The translations under genes and the position numbers were made by a program. Under the pieces are notes generated by a model. The model was not told the origin of the DNA. It saw nothing but the letters and a program-made list of their open reading frames with translations, and made no database searches. Shown one piece after another: positions 1 through 8,381 of a stretch of 64,000 bases of DNA. Each line of letters opens with the position of its first letter. Positions within the stretch are counted from its first letter, which is position 1. The DNA is from Comamonadaceae bacterium. Lineage in GTDB: Bacteria > Pseudomonadota > Gammaproteobacteria > Burkholderiales > Rhodocyclaceae. Where the stretch lies: NCBI GenBank assembly GCA_029255645.1, contig JANLJE010000012.1, positions 1-64,000 on the forward strand, written 5' to 3'.

Positions 1-263
1 TAGGGTTTTGAGATTTCCTGAGTATCCCCTTATTGCGAAGTAACCAGGAAACAACAGGACGCGAACCGGCCCCCCCACTCAGACTCTCCCCCCCGGCCAT
101 GGAATGGCGGGGGGTGTGGGGCGGTGACAAGCGTAGCGCGTCACCTCCGCCCCACCTTTGGAACCTGTGTGCCGGAGGCACACCACAGCACAGCGCACAC
201 GCGCAGCGTGTGTTAGGAAAGTCAAAATCTATCCAAGCCAACTACCACATTTGACTTCCCGAA

Positions 264-377
264 GTTACCGCATACATGAAGCTATAAATGCAGATGAACA
301 ACGATCTTCACTTATCTGCATTTAGTACCCGGCAAAATCCAAAAGAAAGAGACAAGGGACCAAAGGTTACCGCATAC
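264..377. repeat. 12-bp direct repeat GTTACCGCATAC, two copies
   Basis: GTTACCGCATAC occurs at 264-275 and again at 366-377, 102 bp apart and in the same orientation. The pair brackets the inverted repeat at 285-324. No function is known; the copies could be recombination scars or binding sites. Confidence 0.5.
285..324. repeat. Perfect 11-bp inverted repeat (TAAATGCAGAT / ATCTGCATTTA)
   Basis: The left arm at 285-295 and right arm at 314-324 are perfect reverse complements separated by 18 bp. No T-run follows, so it does not look like a Rho-independent terminator. It could be an operator or recombination site, or a structured RNA if transcribed. It sits between the two copies of the 12-bp direct repeat. 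Confidence 0.55.
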
Positions 378-677
378 GCGCTAACCGCCCCCCACCCGCT
401 GCGCTTGGTGGGTCCCCCCGCATTTCGCTTTGCTCAATGCTTAAATTGCACTGCTGATGGCAGCAAACCCTAGACCGTTTAGCACGAAAAAATGCATTTT
501 ATAGGCGCCCAGATTTTATTTTTAGAATACTCAAATCTGTTCGCACACAAAAGCATTTAAAAGCAATATTGAATTGATCGGAAATTAATTCCTATCCAGC
601 AGAGAAAATGACGAACCATTATGGAACTATCAAGCCAAATAATTTAATAATTTTACGAGAATTTTTTGCCATGAACT

Positions 678-1094
678 TTAAGGGCTGTATGCCAAAAATG
701 CATCATTTTTCAGACCATCAACTCTTTGAAAAGATCGCCCGCACCTAAAATCAAACGAGAGACCATCTCCATTGTCACTTATAAGATCAGTAATAAATGA
801 CTTCTTCAGTCGCAAAAGGCTATCTTGGAACTCTTTTCCTCGCACCAAACCTTCGTATTCTTTTCTTTCAGAAGGGGACAATTCTTTAGATATTTTTGAA
901 ATCCTTGAAGACAAACTAGATCGAAGGTATTGCTTGTAATTATCAGGAAATAATTTTGAGCATTCGCTTTTCAATAGCTCAGACCTTAGGTACTCAGAAA
1001 CATGCAAAAGATGAAGAGCCCTTCCTTTGTCTATCCCATCAGCAAAAACAGAACTGGATATACAAAAAGAAATAAGCAGAATTAATTTACTCAC
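678..1094 (-). CDS. Hypothetical exported protein
   Basis: A 138-residue protein that I do not recognise. The start chosen is GTG at 1094, because AGGGGG lies just upstream and the protein then begins with a classic signal peptide: a Lys, a hydrophobic stretch (LILLISFCISSSVFA) and an Ala-X-Ala-like cleavage site near residue 18. The frame is open upstream to 1184, but that extension would bury the signal peptide. The mature part is charged and mostly helical-looking, with two cysteines that could form a disulfide. It is the last of three small leftward genes (1694 to 678), all AT-rich and Lys/Ser-rich unlike the core genes, which suggests acquired DNA. Confidence 0.6.
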   Translation of the reverse strand: MSKLILLISFCISSSVFADGIDKGRALHLLHVSEYLRSELLKSECSKLFPDNYKQYLRSSLSSRISKISKELSPSERKEYEGLVRGKEFQDSLLRLKKSFITDLISDNGDGLSFDFRCGRSFQRVDGLKNDAFLAYSP

Positions 1095-1125
1095 ACGCCC
1101 CCTAGTCACTTGAAAATTAATTGAA

Positions 1126-1308
1126 TTAGGTTGTTCGCTCTGATTCGGTGCGAATGTCATAGGAATAACGGCACATAGATTCAATCCGCTCCAAGCATTC
1201 CCTAATATCCACGGAAGCCTCTTTTCCCAGAGCTTTCAAAACTTCTTCATGGATTGCTTGCAAAACTTTGGCATTGGAATCTAGTCTAACTTTCAATTCT
1301 TGGTCCAC
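1126..1308 (-). CDS. Small hypothetical protein (60 aa)
   Basis: Starts at GTG 1308, with AAAGGA about 6 bp upstream on the minus strand, which supports real translation. The product is a 60-residue, acidic and helical-looking soluble protein without membrane segment or signal peptide. No family is recognised. It lies 20 bp after the upstream membrane protein gene and 31 bp before the exported protein gene, so the three probably form one transcript. AT-rich composition matches its two neighbours. Confidence 0.5.
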   Translation of the reverse strand: MDQELKVRLDSNAKVLQAIHEEVLKALGKEASVDIRECLERIESMCRYSYDIRTESERTT

Positions 1309-1328
1309 AACATTCCTTTATTCGAAAG

Positions 1329-1694
1329 TCAATATTGTTTTTTGGCTACCAAGTCAATGACATTTCCAGCATTGTCTGTGTAGCACGTGAATGAAACGAA
1401 ATTTTCGTTTGTTGTTGCATCAGCGGCCGAAATTCGGTAAGCATACCCCTTCTCAGTCTTTTTAAAATCATAGTCTGAGATATAATCTTGAGAAAATCGC
1501 AGTGTGTTTGTGTCAGAAATGGAACGAACTGCCTTTCTGCAGTTGCGGTCAATAGGTTCCTGCCACGCATCTTTTTCCTTTTGAAGCTTATTTGCCCACT
1601 CATTCCACTCCTTGTATCTTTTGTCTTCGATGTACTGATATGCAACGAACAAACAAAAAGCTACCGCAACCAAAGAAATTAATGACTTTATCAT
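1329..1694 (-). CDS. Hypothetical membrane-anchored protein
   Basis: A 121-residue protein starting at ATG 1694. Residues 1-22 form a single hydrophobic segment after a short Lys-containing N-terminus, giving either an uncleaved anchor or a signal peptide. This is followed by a highly charged, Trp- and Lys-rich region (residues 23-50) and a C-terminal part with two cysteines (in DRNCRK and FTCYT). No family is recognised. The upstream ribosome binding site is weak. It is probably the first gene of a three-gene leftward operon in the AT-rich left end of the window. Confidence 0.55.
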   Translation of the reverse strand: MIKSLISLVAVAFCLFVAYQYIEDKRYKEWNEWANKLQKEKDAWQEPIDRNCRKAVRSISDTNTLRFSQDYISDYDFKKTEKGYAYRISAADATTNENFVSFTCYTDNAGNVIDLVAKKQY

Positions 1695-1797
1695 ATTGAA
1701 CCACGAAATATTTCAAAAAAAGTAAAGGCACAGCGCGAATAACTTCAAATGAAGTATATAAGGCCTCTCAAAAAACATTGTTTTCATAATTCTGGCT

Positions 1798-1962
1798 CTA
1801 CATTAACCTAGCAATTCTATATGGCAGTTTTTCCATAAAAATTCGCTTATAAATCAATCGCCTCAGCGTTTCTAATAATGCGCCTTCGATTTTCCGGGTT
1901 AATGCAAGCTGACTGTTTGCGCTTCTGGAGTAGGGAAATTCAAGGTTTCGATATGCCTGCAT
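1798..1962 (-). CDS. Possible 54-aa ORF, unrecognised
   Basis: Reading leftwards from ATG 1962 gives 54 codons ending at TAG (1798-1800). The product is basic and helical-looking, with many Arg, Leu and Tyr residues and no Lys/Ser-poor shadow signature. The frame is open for 19 codons upstream of the ATG, so this could instead be the 3' end of a decayed gene. There is no clear ribosome binding site. It is reported only because composition makes a 70-codon open frame here mildly noteworthy. Confidence 0.2.
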   Translation of the reverse strand: MQAYRNLEFPYSRSANSQLALTRKIEGALLETLRRLIYKRIFMEKLPYRIARLM

Positions 1963-2070
1963 TGGGATAGCACACAGAATAATTATCGAAACTTGCTGCG
2001 AATCCTTACAACCTTACTTTTAGAACATTGGCTTGAGTATAGTACATTGGCAAATACATGCAACAGCCAC

Positions 2071-2095
2071 AAACCAAACCAAACCAAACCAAACC
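2071..2095. repeat. Pentanucleotide tract (AAACC)x5
   Basis: Five perfect consecutive AAACC units, flanked by partial units. It lies about 180 bp upstream of thrB and outside any gene. Such tracts change copy number by slippage, but no phase-variable gene is attached to it here. Confidence 0.8.
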
Positions 2096-2136
2096 AAGTG
2101 ATGACATCATTACACGTCTAGGCGTATAGTTAGACA

Positions 2137-2163
2137 GCCTCAGCAGTGGGCCACTTCTGAGGC
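2137..2163. other. Stem-loop GCCTCAG...CTGAGGC
   Basis: The arms GCCTCAG (2137-2143) and CTGAGGC (2157-2163) are perfect complements, and the inner bases AGTGG and CCACT pair further. There is no T-run, so it is not a typical terminator. It may be a regulatory hairpin or an island-boundary site; its function is unknown. Confidence 0.4.
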
Positions 2164-2277
2164 ACAAACTGGGGCACACGAGGACCGAAAATGCTGAAAA
2201 ATCAACACAGTTACATTCTGCTAAGTGCCAATTCCCCGATGTGGGTGATCGGCACCTTCTGAATCTGCCTCAGCCTC

Positions 2278-3210
2278 ATGTCGGTGTACACCCCCGTCAG
2301 CCGGGCGGAACTGGAAGCCTGGCTGAGTGATTTTGCGGTGGGCCGCCTGCTGGATTACCAGGGCATCAGCGCCGGCATCGAGAATTCCAACTACTTCGTC
2401 GAAACCAGCGCCGGACGCTTCGTCCTGACCCTGTTCGAAGCCCTGCAAGCCGGCCCCCTGCAGTTTTATCTCGACCTGCAGGCTCAGTTGGCGGCAAGCG
2501 GTTTTCCCTGCCCCCGCCCCAGATGCAGTCGTGCTGGCGCCTTGCAGCGGCCCCTGGCCGGCAAACCTGCCGCCCTGTTCAGCCGCTTGCCCGGTACGCC
2601 CGTCGAGCTTGCCTCGGCAGAGCAATGCCGCGAAATCGGCCGCCAACTGGCCCGTTTCCACACGCTGACCCGGAACCTGCCCGACTGCCCGCCCCACAGC
2701 CGCGACTTGAACTGGCGCCGCCATTCAGCCGCTCGCCTGGGAGCCCACCTCGAACCTGCCGCCCAAACCCTGCTGGCCCGGGCCCTGGCGGTCGATGCCG
2801 CCCTGCCCTGGGCGCAACTGGAAAGCGGGCTGATTCATGCCGACCTGTTCCGCGACAATGTGTTGTGGGATGGCGAATGTCTGGGCGGCATCCTGGATTT
2901 TTACTTCGCGGGCGTGGATGCCCTGATTTTCGATCTGGCCGTGAGCGCTAACGACTGGTGCCGGGATGCCGCCCGGCGGCCGGATCAAGCCAGGCTGCAA
3001 GCCCTGCTGCAAGGCTATGCCGCCGAACGCCCCCTCGGCCCCCTGGAAAAAAGCGCCTGGCCGGGCATGCTGGTCGTTGCCGCCCTGCGTTTCTGGCTGT
3101 CCCGCCTGGAAGTGGCCGTGGCACCGCGCAGCGGCGCCATCGTCACCGCCAAGGACCCGGAAGATTTCCGGCAGTTGCTGGCCTGGCGCCTGCAACATCT
3201 GGAGGCTTAG
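2278..3210 (+). CDS. thrB: Homoserine kinase, APH-fold (ThrB type)
   Basis: A 310-residue protein of the choline/aminoglycoside kinase fold used as homoserine kinase in many beta- and gammaproteobacteria. It would phosphorylate L-homoserine with ATP in threonine synthesis, in the cytoplasm. The N-terminus (start at ATG 2278, no strong ribosome binding site) is followed by the lobe with the GIENSNYFV segment near residue 34. The catalytic loop HADLFRDNV lies near residue 187 and the metal-binding LDFYFAG segment near residue 207. Full length for the family. The next gene, cobU, is convergent, so thrB is probably a single-gene unit. It is the first core gene right of the AT-rich stretch. Confidence 0.9.
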   Translation: MSVYTPVSRAELEAWLSDFAVGRLLDYQGISAGIENSNYFVETSAGRFVLTLFEALQAGPLQFYLDLQAQLAASGFPCPRPRCSRAGALQRPLAGKPAALFSRLPGTPVELASAEQCREIGRQLARFHTLTRNLPDCPPHSRDLNWRRHSAARLGAHLEPAAQTLLARALAVDAALPWAQLESGLIHADLFRDNVLWDGECLGGILDFYFAGVDALIFDLAVSANDWCRDAARRPDQARLQALLQGYAAERPLGPLEKSAWPGMLVVAALRFWLSRLEVAVAPRSGAIVTAKDPEDFRQLLAWRLQHLEA

Positions 3211-3286
3211 TCGCCCCGCCGGCGGGATCGGGATCAAGCGGTGCCGCCAGGCCGGGTCGTTTGCGCAAGGCTGGCGCCGATGGCAA

Positions 3287-3841
3287 CTATTTCAGCCGCA
3301 ACGCCAGCCCGGCCGCCACCAGGGTCACCCGTTCGCACACCGCCGCCACCTGCTGATTGAGACGCCCCTGTTCATCGGCAAAGGCCCGGGATAGCCGCTC
3401 CATGGGCACGATGCCCCAGCCCACCTCGTTGGACACCAGAATGATGCGGCCCGGCAGACGCGCCAGGACCTCCAGCAAAGCCTGGATTTCTCCCCGGAGC
3501 AGCGGGCAGGCCAGCGCCTCGCCCGCTTCGGCCTGCAACCCCGCCTGGCCGGCAAAGAACAGATTGGTGAGCCACAGGGTCAGGCAATCCACCAGCAGGC
3601 AGGTTGCCGGTGTCGCCTGGGCTTCCAGCGCCCGGGCCAGGTGCAGGGTTTCTTCCAGGGTCAGCCAGTGGGCTGGCCGTCGTTGCCGGTGGTGCGCCAC
3701 CCGGCGGACCATTTCGCCGTCACCGGCCTGGGCCGTGGCCAGGTAAATCACCTGGTAGCCCTGGGCTTCGGCCTGCAGGGCCAGTCGTTCCGCGTGGGCG
3801 CTCTTGCCCGAGCGGGCACCGCCGATGATGAGTTCTGCCAT
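3287..3841 (-). CDS. cobU: Bifunctional adenosylcobinamide kinase/guanylyltransferase
   Basis: A 184-residue CobU/CobP. It phosphorylates adenosylcobinamide and then transfers GMP to give adenosylcobinamide-GDP, the activated intermediate for lower-ligand attachment. The P-loop GGARSGKS is at residues 7-14, and the family segment SNEVGWGIVP with GRLNQ is in the C-terminal third. Full length for the family. The start is ATG 3841. It is divergent from cobT, 74 bp away, so a shared control region probably lies between them. Its substrate and product link directly to CobS, encoded at 4962-5732. Confidence 0.93.
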   Translation of the reverse strand: MAELIIGGARSGKSAHAERLALQAEAQGYQVIYLATAQAGDGEMVRRVAHHRQRRPAHWLTLEETLHLARALEAQATPATCLLVDCLTLWLTNLFFAGQAGLQAEAGEALACPLLRGEIQALLEVLARLPGRIILVSNEVGWGIVPMERLSRAFADEQGRLNQQVAAVCERVTLVAAGLALRLK

Positions 3842-3874
3842 GGTGAAGATCAGGAAAGCCGGTTTCGGGAGCCG

Positions 3875-3880
3875 TATAAT
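3875..3880 (+). promoter_or_regulatory. Possible -10 box (TATAAT) upstream of cobT
   Basis: A perfect TATAAT lies 36 bp upstream of the cobT ATG, in the cobU-cobT divergent gap. AT-rich hexamers are rare in this GC-rich DNA. No clear -35 box is seen at 17 bp spacing. No B12 riboswitch box was found in the gap. Confidence 0.4.
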
Positions 3881-3915
3881 GCCGCGTTTCCTTTCGTTTG
3901 GGTCCTCCCTGCGCC

Positions 3916-4965
3916 ATGGTGCCCCCCTTCCAGATTTACCCTCCCGATCCGGCCCTGAAGCCGCTCCTGCAGCAAAAGATCGACCAGAAGACCAAGCCCC
4001 TGGGGGCGCTGGGACGACTGGAAGCCCTGGCCTTGCAGGCCGGATGGGTGCAGCAAAGCCTGACTCCGGTCCTGCAGGCGCCCCACATGCTGGTCTTCGC
4101 CGGCGATCACGGCGCCGCCCGGGCCGGGGTTTCCGCCTATCCCCAGGACGTGACCTGGCAGATGGTGGAAAATTTTCTCGCCGGAGGCGCCGCCATCAAT
4201 GTTTTTTGCCGCACCAACGGCCTGGCCCTGTCGGTGGTGGATGCGGGCGTTGCCCACGACTTTGCGCCCCGTGCCGGCCTGGTGCAAGCCAAGGTCGCCG
4301 CGGGCACCGCCAACTTCATCGCAACCGCCGCCATGAGTCCGGAACAGCGGGATACCGCCCTCGAACGCGGCGCCGAGATGGCCCGGGCCCTGGTCGCCAA
4401 GGGCTGCAATGTGCTGGGCTTTGGCGAAATGGGCATCGGCAATACCGCCGCCGCCGCCCTGCTCGCCCATGTCCTGACCGGGGTTCCCCTGAGCGATTGC
4501 GTCGGCCGGGGCACGGGGCTGGACGATGCGGGCCTGGGCCGCAAGCGGCAACTGCTGATCCAGGCCGCCGCCCGGGCCGGCTTGCCGGCCGGTAGCGCCG
4601 AGCCCCTGACGGCGCTGGCCGAGTTCGGCGGTTTCGAAATCGCCATGATGGCCGGCGCCATGCTGGCCGGCGCCGAGGCCGGGGCGTTGCTCTTGATCGA
4701 CGGCTTCATCGTCAGCGCCGCTGCCCTGGTGGCCGCCCGCCTGCACCCGGCCCTGGTGAATTACTGCGTCTTTGGCCACCGCTCCGCCGAACCCGGCCAT
4801 GCGGCCGTGCTTGCCGCCCTGGATGCGCAACCCCTGCTGGACCTGGGCCTGCGCCTGGGTGAAGGTACCGGCGCCGCCCTGGCCTATCCCCTGCTGCAGG
4901 CCGCCGTGGCTTTCCTCAACGACATGGCCAGTTTCGAATCGGCTGGCGTGGCTGAAAAATCATGA
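3916..4965 (+). CDS. cobT: Nicotinate-nucleotide:dimethylbenzimidazole phosphoribosyltransferase
   Basis: A 349-residue CobT. It transfers phosphoribose from nicotinate mononucleotide to 5,6-dimethylbenzimidazole, giving alpha-ribazole-5'-phosphate for the lower ligand of B12. The family segment GEMGIGNTA lies in the middle, and the catalytic-Glu region GEGTGAALA is near the C-terminus. The frame opens at TTG 3898, but ATG 3916 matches the family N-terminus better. The stop overlaps cobS by 4 bp, so the two are translationally coupled. Its benzimidazole substrate would be made by BluB, encoded at 34390-35067. Confidence 0.93.
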   Translation: MVPPFQIYPPDPALKPLLQQKIDQKTKPLGALGRLEALALQAGWVQQSLTPVLQAPHMLVFAGDHGAARAGVSAYPQDVTWQMVENFLAGGAAINVFCRTNGLALSVVDAGVAHDFAPRAGLVQAKVAAGTANFIATAAMSPEQRDTALERGAEMARALVAKGCNVLGFGEMGIGNTAAAALLAHVLTGVPLSDCVGRGTGLDDAGLGRKRQLLIQAAARAGLPAGSAEPLTALAEFGGFEIAMMAGAMLAGAEAGALLLIDGFIVSAAALVAARLHPALVNYCVFGHRSAEPGHAAVLAALDAQPLLDLGLRLGEGTGAALAYPLLQAAVAFLNDMASFESAGVAEKS

Positions 4966-5732
4966 ATCCCCTTGTCCGCCAGGAACTGGAATACTTTTTC
5001 GGCGCCCTGCGCTTTTTCACCCGCCTGCCGGTGCCGGACTGGGTGGGGCATGGCGCCGGGCAACTGAGCCGGGCCTCGCGCTACTTCCCCGCGGTGGGCC
5101 TGCTGGTGGGGCTGATCGGCGGCCTGGTGTGGCTCATCGCCAGCCTGTTCTGGCCCAAGACCCTCGCCATCCTGCTGGCGATTTCCGCCACGGTCTGGGC
5201 GACGGGCGCCTTCCACGAAGATGGCCTTTCGGACATGACCGACGGTTTTGGCAGCGGCTGGGAGAAGAGCCACATCCTGGAAATCATGAAGGATTCCCGG
5301 GTCGGCAGTTTCGGGGTGGTGGTGCTGGTGCTGACGCTGCTGGGCCGTTTCATGGCGCTGGTGGAGTTGCCGGATACCTGGGTGTTCATGGCTTTCGTGG
5401 CAGGCCATGCCGTCTCCCGCTTCTGTGCCGCCGCGCTGATGTTTGCCATGGACTATGTGCGTGAAGATGCAGATGCCAAGTCCAGACCTCTGGCCAGCCG
5501 CATCTCCCCGCTGGAGCTGGACATTGCCGGGGGCACGGCCCTGCTGCCCTGCCTGCTGCTGCCGTTCTGGAGCCTGCCCATGGCGCTGCTGCTGGCAGGG
5601 GCGGTGACCTGGAGTCTGGCCCGCTTTTACAAACGCTGGATCGGCGGCTACACGGGGGACTGCCTCGGCGCCGTGCAGCAAGCGGCAGAACTGGCTTTCT
5701 ACCTGGGCCTGCTGGCCCGCCTGCCAGGCTGA
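4962..5732 (+). CDS. cobS: Adenosylcobinamide-GDP ribazoletransferase (cobalamin synthase)
   Basis: A 256-residue integral membrane enzyme that joins adenosylcobinamide-GDP (from CobU) to alpha-ribazole(-phosphate) (from CobT), the last joining step of adenosylcobalamin assembly. The conserved acidic loop [12 protein letters not shown] near residue 85 is the family hallmark. At least five hydrophobic segments follow the N-terminal amphipathic part. It overlaps cobT by 4 bp and is followed 8 bp later by cobC, forming a cobT-cobS-cobC unit. Confidence 0.93.
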   Translation: MNPLVRQELEYFFGALRFFTRLPVPDWVGHGAGQLSRASRYFPAVGLLVGLIGGLVWLIASLFWPKTLAILLAISATVWATGAFHEDGLSDMTDGFGSGWEKSHILEIMKDSRVGSFGVVVLVLTLLGRFMALVELPDTWVFMAFVAGHAVSRFCAAALMFAMDYVREDADAKSRPLASRISPLELDIAGGTALLPCLLLPFWSLPMALLLAGAVTWSLARFYKRWIGGYTGDCLGAVQQAAELAFYLGLLARLPG

Positions 5733-5740
5733 TCGCGGCG

Positions 5741-6277
5741 ATGCAGCTATTTCTGGTCCGGCATCCCAGACCCCGGCTTGCCCCGGGCATCTGCTACGGC
5801 CGCCTCGACCTGGAACTCGCCGAACCCGCGTCCCAGGCTGCCGCCCGGCTCGCGCCCCGGCTTCCCCCGGAAATTCCCTTGTGGACCAGCCCGGCGCGCC
5901 GCTGCCGCGAACTGGCCGAAGCCCTGCACCCCGCTCCCCGGATGGATGCCCGCCTGTGGGAAATGCATTTTGGTGACTGGGAAGGGCGGAGCTGGAATGA
6001 CATCGGTCCTGCGGCCCTGGCGCAATGGGCCGCCGACCCGGCCGGCTTTGTGCCCCCGGGGGGCGAATCGGGCTATCAGGTCTTGCACCGCGCCCTGGAT
6101 TTCGTCCGCGAACTCCAGCGCCGGGGCCACGCCAGCGCCGTGCTGATCGCCCACGCCGGCATCCTGCGCGCCCTGCTGGCGTACCAGCAGAAGCTGCCCG
6201 GGCGGCGCTGGCTGGAATTGCGCTTTGACTACGAACAAGTGCTGTCCCTGCACTTTAGCGGTCCCTCCTGCCCATGA
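5741..6277 (+). CDS. cobC: Histidine phosphatase, probable alpha-ribazole phosphatase
   Basis: A 178-residue phosphoglycerate-mutase-like phosphatase. The catalytic RHP is at residues 7-9, the family GRLDLEL motif follows, and the second catalytic His is in LIAHAG near residue 139. In this setting it most likely removes the phosphate from alpha-ribazole-5'-phosphate or adenosylcobalamin-5'-phosphate. The assignment rests on its place directly after cobS. The fold alone would not separate CobC from other small phosphatases. The stop overlaps the first polysaccharide glycosyltransferase by 4 bp, so the B12 and surface-sugar genes may share a transcript. Confidence 0.85.
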   Translation: MQLFLVRHPRPRLAPGICYGRLDLELAEPASQAAARLAPRLPPEIPLWTSPARRCRELAEALHPAPRMDARLWEMHFGDWEGRSWNDIGPAALAQWAADPAGFVPPGGESGYQVLHRALDFVRELQRRGHASAVLIAHAGILRALLAYQQKLPGRRWLELRFDYEQVLSLHFSGPSCP

Positions 6278-7263
6278 AAATCCTCGTCATCCGCCGCGAC
6301 AATATCGGCGATCTGGTGTGCACCACGCCCATGCTCTCCGCCTTGCGCCAGCACTTTCCCCAGGCCTGGATCGGCATCCTCGTCAACGCTTACAACGCCG
6401 AAGTGCTGTATGGCAATCCCGACCTCGATGAAGTGTTCGTCTATCGCAAGGCCAAACACCGGGCGGCCGGCAGCAGCAAGTGGCGCATCTGGCTGGAAAC
6501 GGCGCGGCTCATGCTGCGCCTGCGCCGGCGCGGCATCGACCTGGCGATCGTGGCTTCCCCGGGCGGCGAGCGTTACGCCCGCATGGTGGGCGCCCGGCGG
6601 ATCATCCGTGACAAACCCGGTCAGCCTGCCCATGAAGTGGAGCGCTGCTGTGCCTTGCTGGCCCCCCTGGGTCTGCCGCTGGCGCCCGGCCCCCTGACGC
6701 TGCGGCCCCAACCCCGGGTCGTGCAGCGTCTCCAGCTAGCATGGGCCGCATTTCCCGGCGCGCCCGGCCCCGTGCTGGGGGTTCATGTTTCGTCGCGCAA
6801 GGCGACCCAACGCTGGCCGGCCGAAGCGTTTGCCGAACTCATCCGCCGCGTGCTGGAATCCGGCCAGATTGGGCGGGTGCTGCTGTTCTGGTCCCCCGGC
6901 ACAGCGCACCATCCTTTGCATCCGGGCGATGATGAAAAGGCCGCCGCCATCCTGGCCGCTTGTGCCGGTCTGCCCGTGCTGCCCGTCGTCACGGGCGCAC
7001 TGGCCGAGCTGGTGGCCGGTCTCTCGCTTGCCGACCTGGTGTTCTGCAGCGACGGCGGCGCCATGCACATTGCCGCCGGGCTGGGCAAACCCATCGTCTG
7101 CATGTTCGGAGATTCCCCTCCGGCCCAGTGGCATCCCTGGGGCGTTCCCCATGTCGTACTGCAAACCCCGGCCCGGGTGGTCAGCGCCATCACCGTGCCG
7201 GAGGCGCAGCAGGCCATCACCCAGTTGCTCCCCCTGGCCGGGCGGGCAGGCTCCCAACCATGA
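6274..7263 (+). CDS. Glycosyltransferase family 9 (heptosyltransferase-like)
   Basis: A 329-residue GT-B-fold enzyme of the ADP-heptose:LPS heptosyltransferase family. The N-terminal nucleotide-sugar motif is RRDNIGDLVCTTP (residues 6-18). The C-terminal domain has the donor-binding SDGGAMHIAAGLGKPIVCMFG region, in the place of the usual D-S-G-P-M-H. It would act on the cytoplasmic face of the inner membrane in LPS core assembly. It overlaps cobC and the next GT9 gene by 4 bp each. The exact sugar and acceptor cannot be read from sequence. Confidence 0.85.
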   Translation: MKILVIRRDNIGDLVCTTPMLSALRQHFPQAWIGILVNAYNAEVLYGNPDLDEVFVYRKAKHRAAGSSKWRIWLETARLMLRLRRRGIDLAIVASPGGERYARMVGARRIIRDKPGQPAHEVERCCALLAPLGLPLAPGPLTLRPQPRVVQRLQLAWAAFPGAPGPVLGVHVSSRKATQRWPAEAFAELIRRVLESGQIGRVLLFWSPGTAHHPLHPGDDEKAAAILAACAGLPVLPVVTGALAELVAGLSLADLVFCSDGGAMHIAAGLGKPIVCMFGDSPPAQWHPWGVPHVVLQTPARVVSAITVPEAQQAITQLLPLAGRAGSQP

Positions 7264-8381
7264 CGCCCATGACGCCCATGATTCCCGACCCCATTGCCCT
7301 GCAGCACATCCGCCGGGTGCTGGTCATCAAGCTACGCCACCACGGTGACGTGCTGCTTGCTTCCCCCGTGTTTTCGGCCCTGGCCCGGGCCCTGCCCGAG
7401 GCGCAGGTCGATGCCCTGGTTTATGAGGACACGCGCGAGATGCTCAGCCTGCATCCGGCCATCCATCGAGTGCTGGGGGTGGGGCGCAACTGGAAGAGGC
7501 TGGGGCTGGGCGCCCGGCTCCGGGAGGAATGGCGCCTGCTCGAGACGCTGCGGGCCGGTCGTTACGAGCTGATCGTGCACCTCACCGAGCATTGGCGCGG
7601 CGCCTGGCTATGCCGGCTGCTCCAGCCCCGCTGGTCGGTGGGCCCGGCCATGAGCCAGCGGGGCAAGCGCTGGAAGAAGTCCTTCAGCCATCGTTACGAT
7701 CACCCCAGGAATGCCTTGCGGCATGTGGTCGAAGCCAATCTCGACGCCCTGCGCCGCATCGGCATCCAGCCGGGGCCGGCGGAGCGCAGCCTCAGCCTGG
7801 TGGCCGGCGAGGCTGCGACGCAGCGTATCGCTGACTGGCTGAGCCAGGAGGGGCTGGCGGACCGGGATTTCATTCATGTTCATCCCGCCTCGCGCTGGTT
7901 CTTCAAGTGCTGGAGCGCGGCGGGCATGGCGGCGCTGATTGCCCGGCTGCAAGCCGGGGGCTGGCCGGTCGTCATGACCGCCGCGCCGGACCCGGCGGAA
8001 CTGGCGCTGGTAGAGGCCATCCAGGCGGCGCTGCGGCAACAGGGCGCCAAACCCAGCCACACCCTGGCGGGCCAGCTCTCCCTCAAGGAACTGGCGGCCC
8101 TCACCGCCCGGGCCCGGCTCTTCGTGGGGGTGGACTCCGCCCCGATGCACATGGCCGCCGCGATGGGCACTCCGGTCGTGGCGCTGTTCGGCCCTTCCGG
8201 TGACCGTCAATGGGGGCCCTGGGGGGTGCCGATGCGGGTCGTCAGCAGCACCCGCCATCCCTGCCGCCCCTGTGGCATCGATGGGTGCGGCGGCGGCAAG
8301 GTAAGCGACTGCCTGATCAGCCTCGGCGTCGATCAGGTCTGGCAGGCGGTGGCCGAACTGCTGGCCGAAACCCGCCGATGA
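7260..8381 (+). CDS. Glycosyltransferase family 9 (heptosyltransferase III / WaaQ-like)
   Basis: A 373-residue heptosyltransferase-family enzyme. The start is ATG 7260, inside the stop of the preceding gene. The frame is open further upstream, but that extension is a shadow. The first codons contain an ATGACGCCC duplication, so three in-frame ATGs are available. The N-terminal motif is VIKLRHHGDVLLASPV near residue 22. The donor motif DSAPMHMAAAMGTPVVALFGPS is followed by a cysteine-rich segment (CRPCGIDGCGG) typical of the WaaQ/RfaQ group. It probably adds a branch heptose to the LPS core; this is inference from the subgroup. Confidence 0.85.
   Translation: MTPMTPMIPDPIALQHIRRVLVIKLRHHGDVLLASPVFSALARALPEAQVDALVYEDTREMLSLHPAIHRVLGVGRNWKRLGLGARLREEWRLLETLRAGRYELIVHLTEHWRGAWLCRLLQPRWSVGPAMSQRGKRWKKSFSHRYDHPRNALRHVVEANLDALRRIGIQPGPAERSLSLVAGEAATQRIADWLSQEGLADRDFIHVHPASRWFFKCWSAAGMAALIARLQAGGWPVVMTAAPDPAELALVEAIQAALRQQGAKPSHTLAGQLSLKELAALTARARLFVGVDSAPMHMAAAMGTPVVALFGPSGDRQWGPWGVPMRVVSSTRHPCRPCGIDGCGGGKVSDCLISLGVDQVWQAVAELLAETRR

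Larger units (their letters stand above)
1..677. other. AT-richer stretch with no supported gene
   Basis: No convincing coding region is seen. The two ORFs of 60-73 codons here have C-run-driven, low-complexity translations, no ribosome binding site and no recognisable domain. Composition is far more AT-rich than the rest of the window, apart from C/G-run patches near 70-160 and 385-425. Two structured elements lie inside it (a 12-bp direct repeat and an 11-bp inverted repeat, listed separately). It is probably the edge of an accessory island that continues to the left. Confidence 0.5.
1695..2277. other. Intergenic stretch at the island/core boundary
   Basis: This 583-bp stretch is AT-rich up to about 2200 and then gives way to GC-rich core genes at thrB. 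It holds one small leftward ORF (1798-1962), a pentanucleotide tract (2071-2095) and a stem-loop (2137-2163), each listed separately. Nothing else with coding or RNA-gene features was seen. No integrase or tRNA that would mark an island attachment site is visible. Confidence 0.5.

Noticed and set aside
33..473. Two small rightward ORFs at the left end
   Set aside because: Low-complexity translations from C/G runs, no ribosome binding site and no domain.
1..474. TAGGGTTT at 1-8 and AAACCCTA near 466-473 as transposon ends
   Set aside because: Only eight bases match, there is no transposase, and the window edge cuts off the left flank, so chance is likely.
3842..3915. Cobalamin riboswitch between cobU and cobT
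   Set aside because: The gap is only 74 bp and no B12-box-like element was found; too short for the aptamer.
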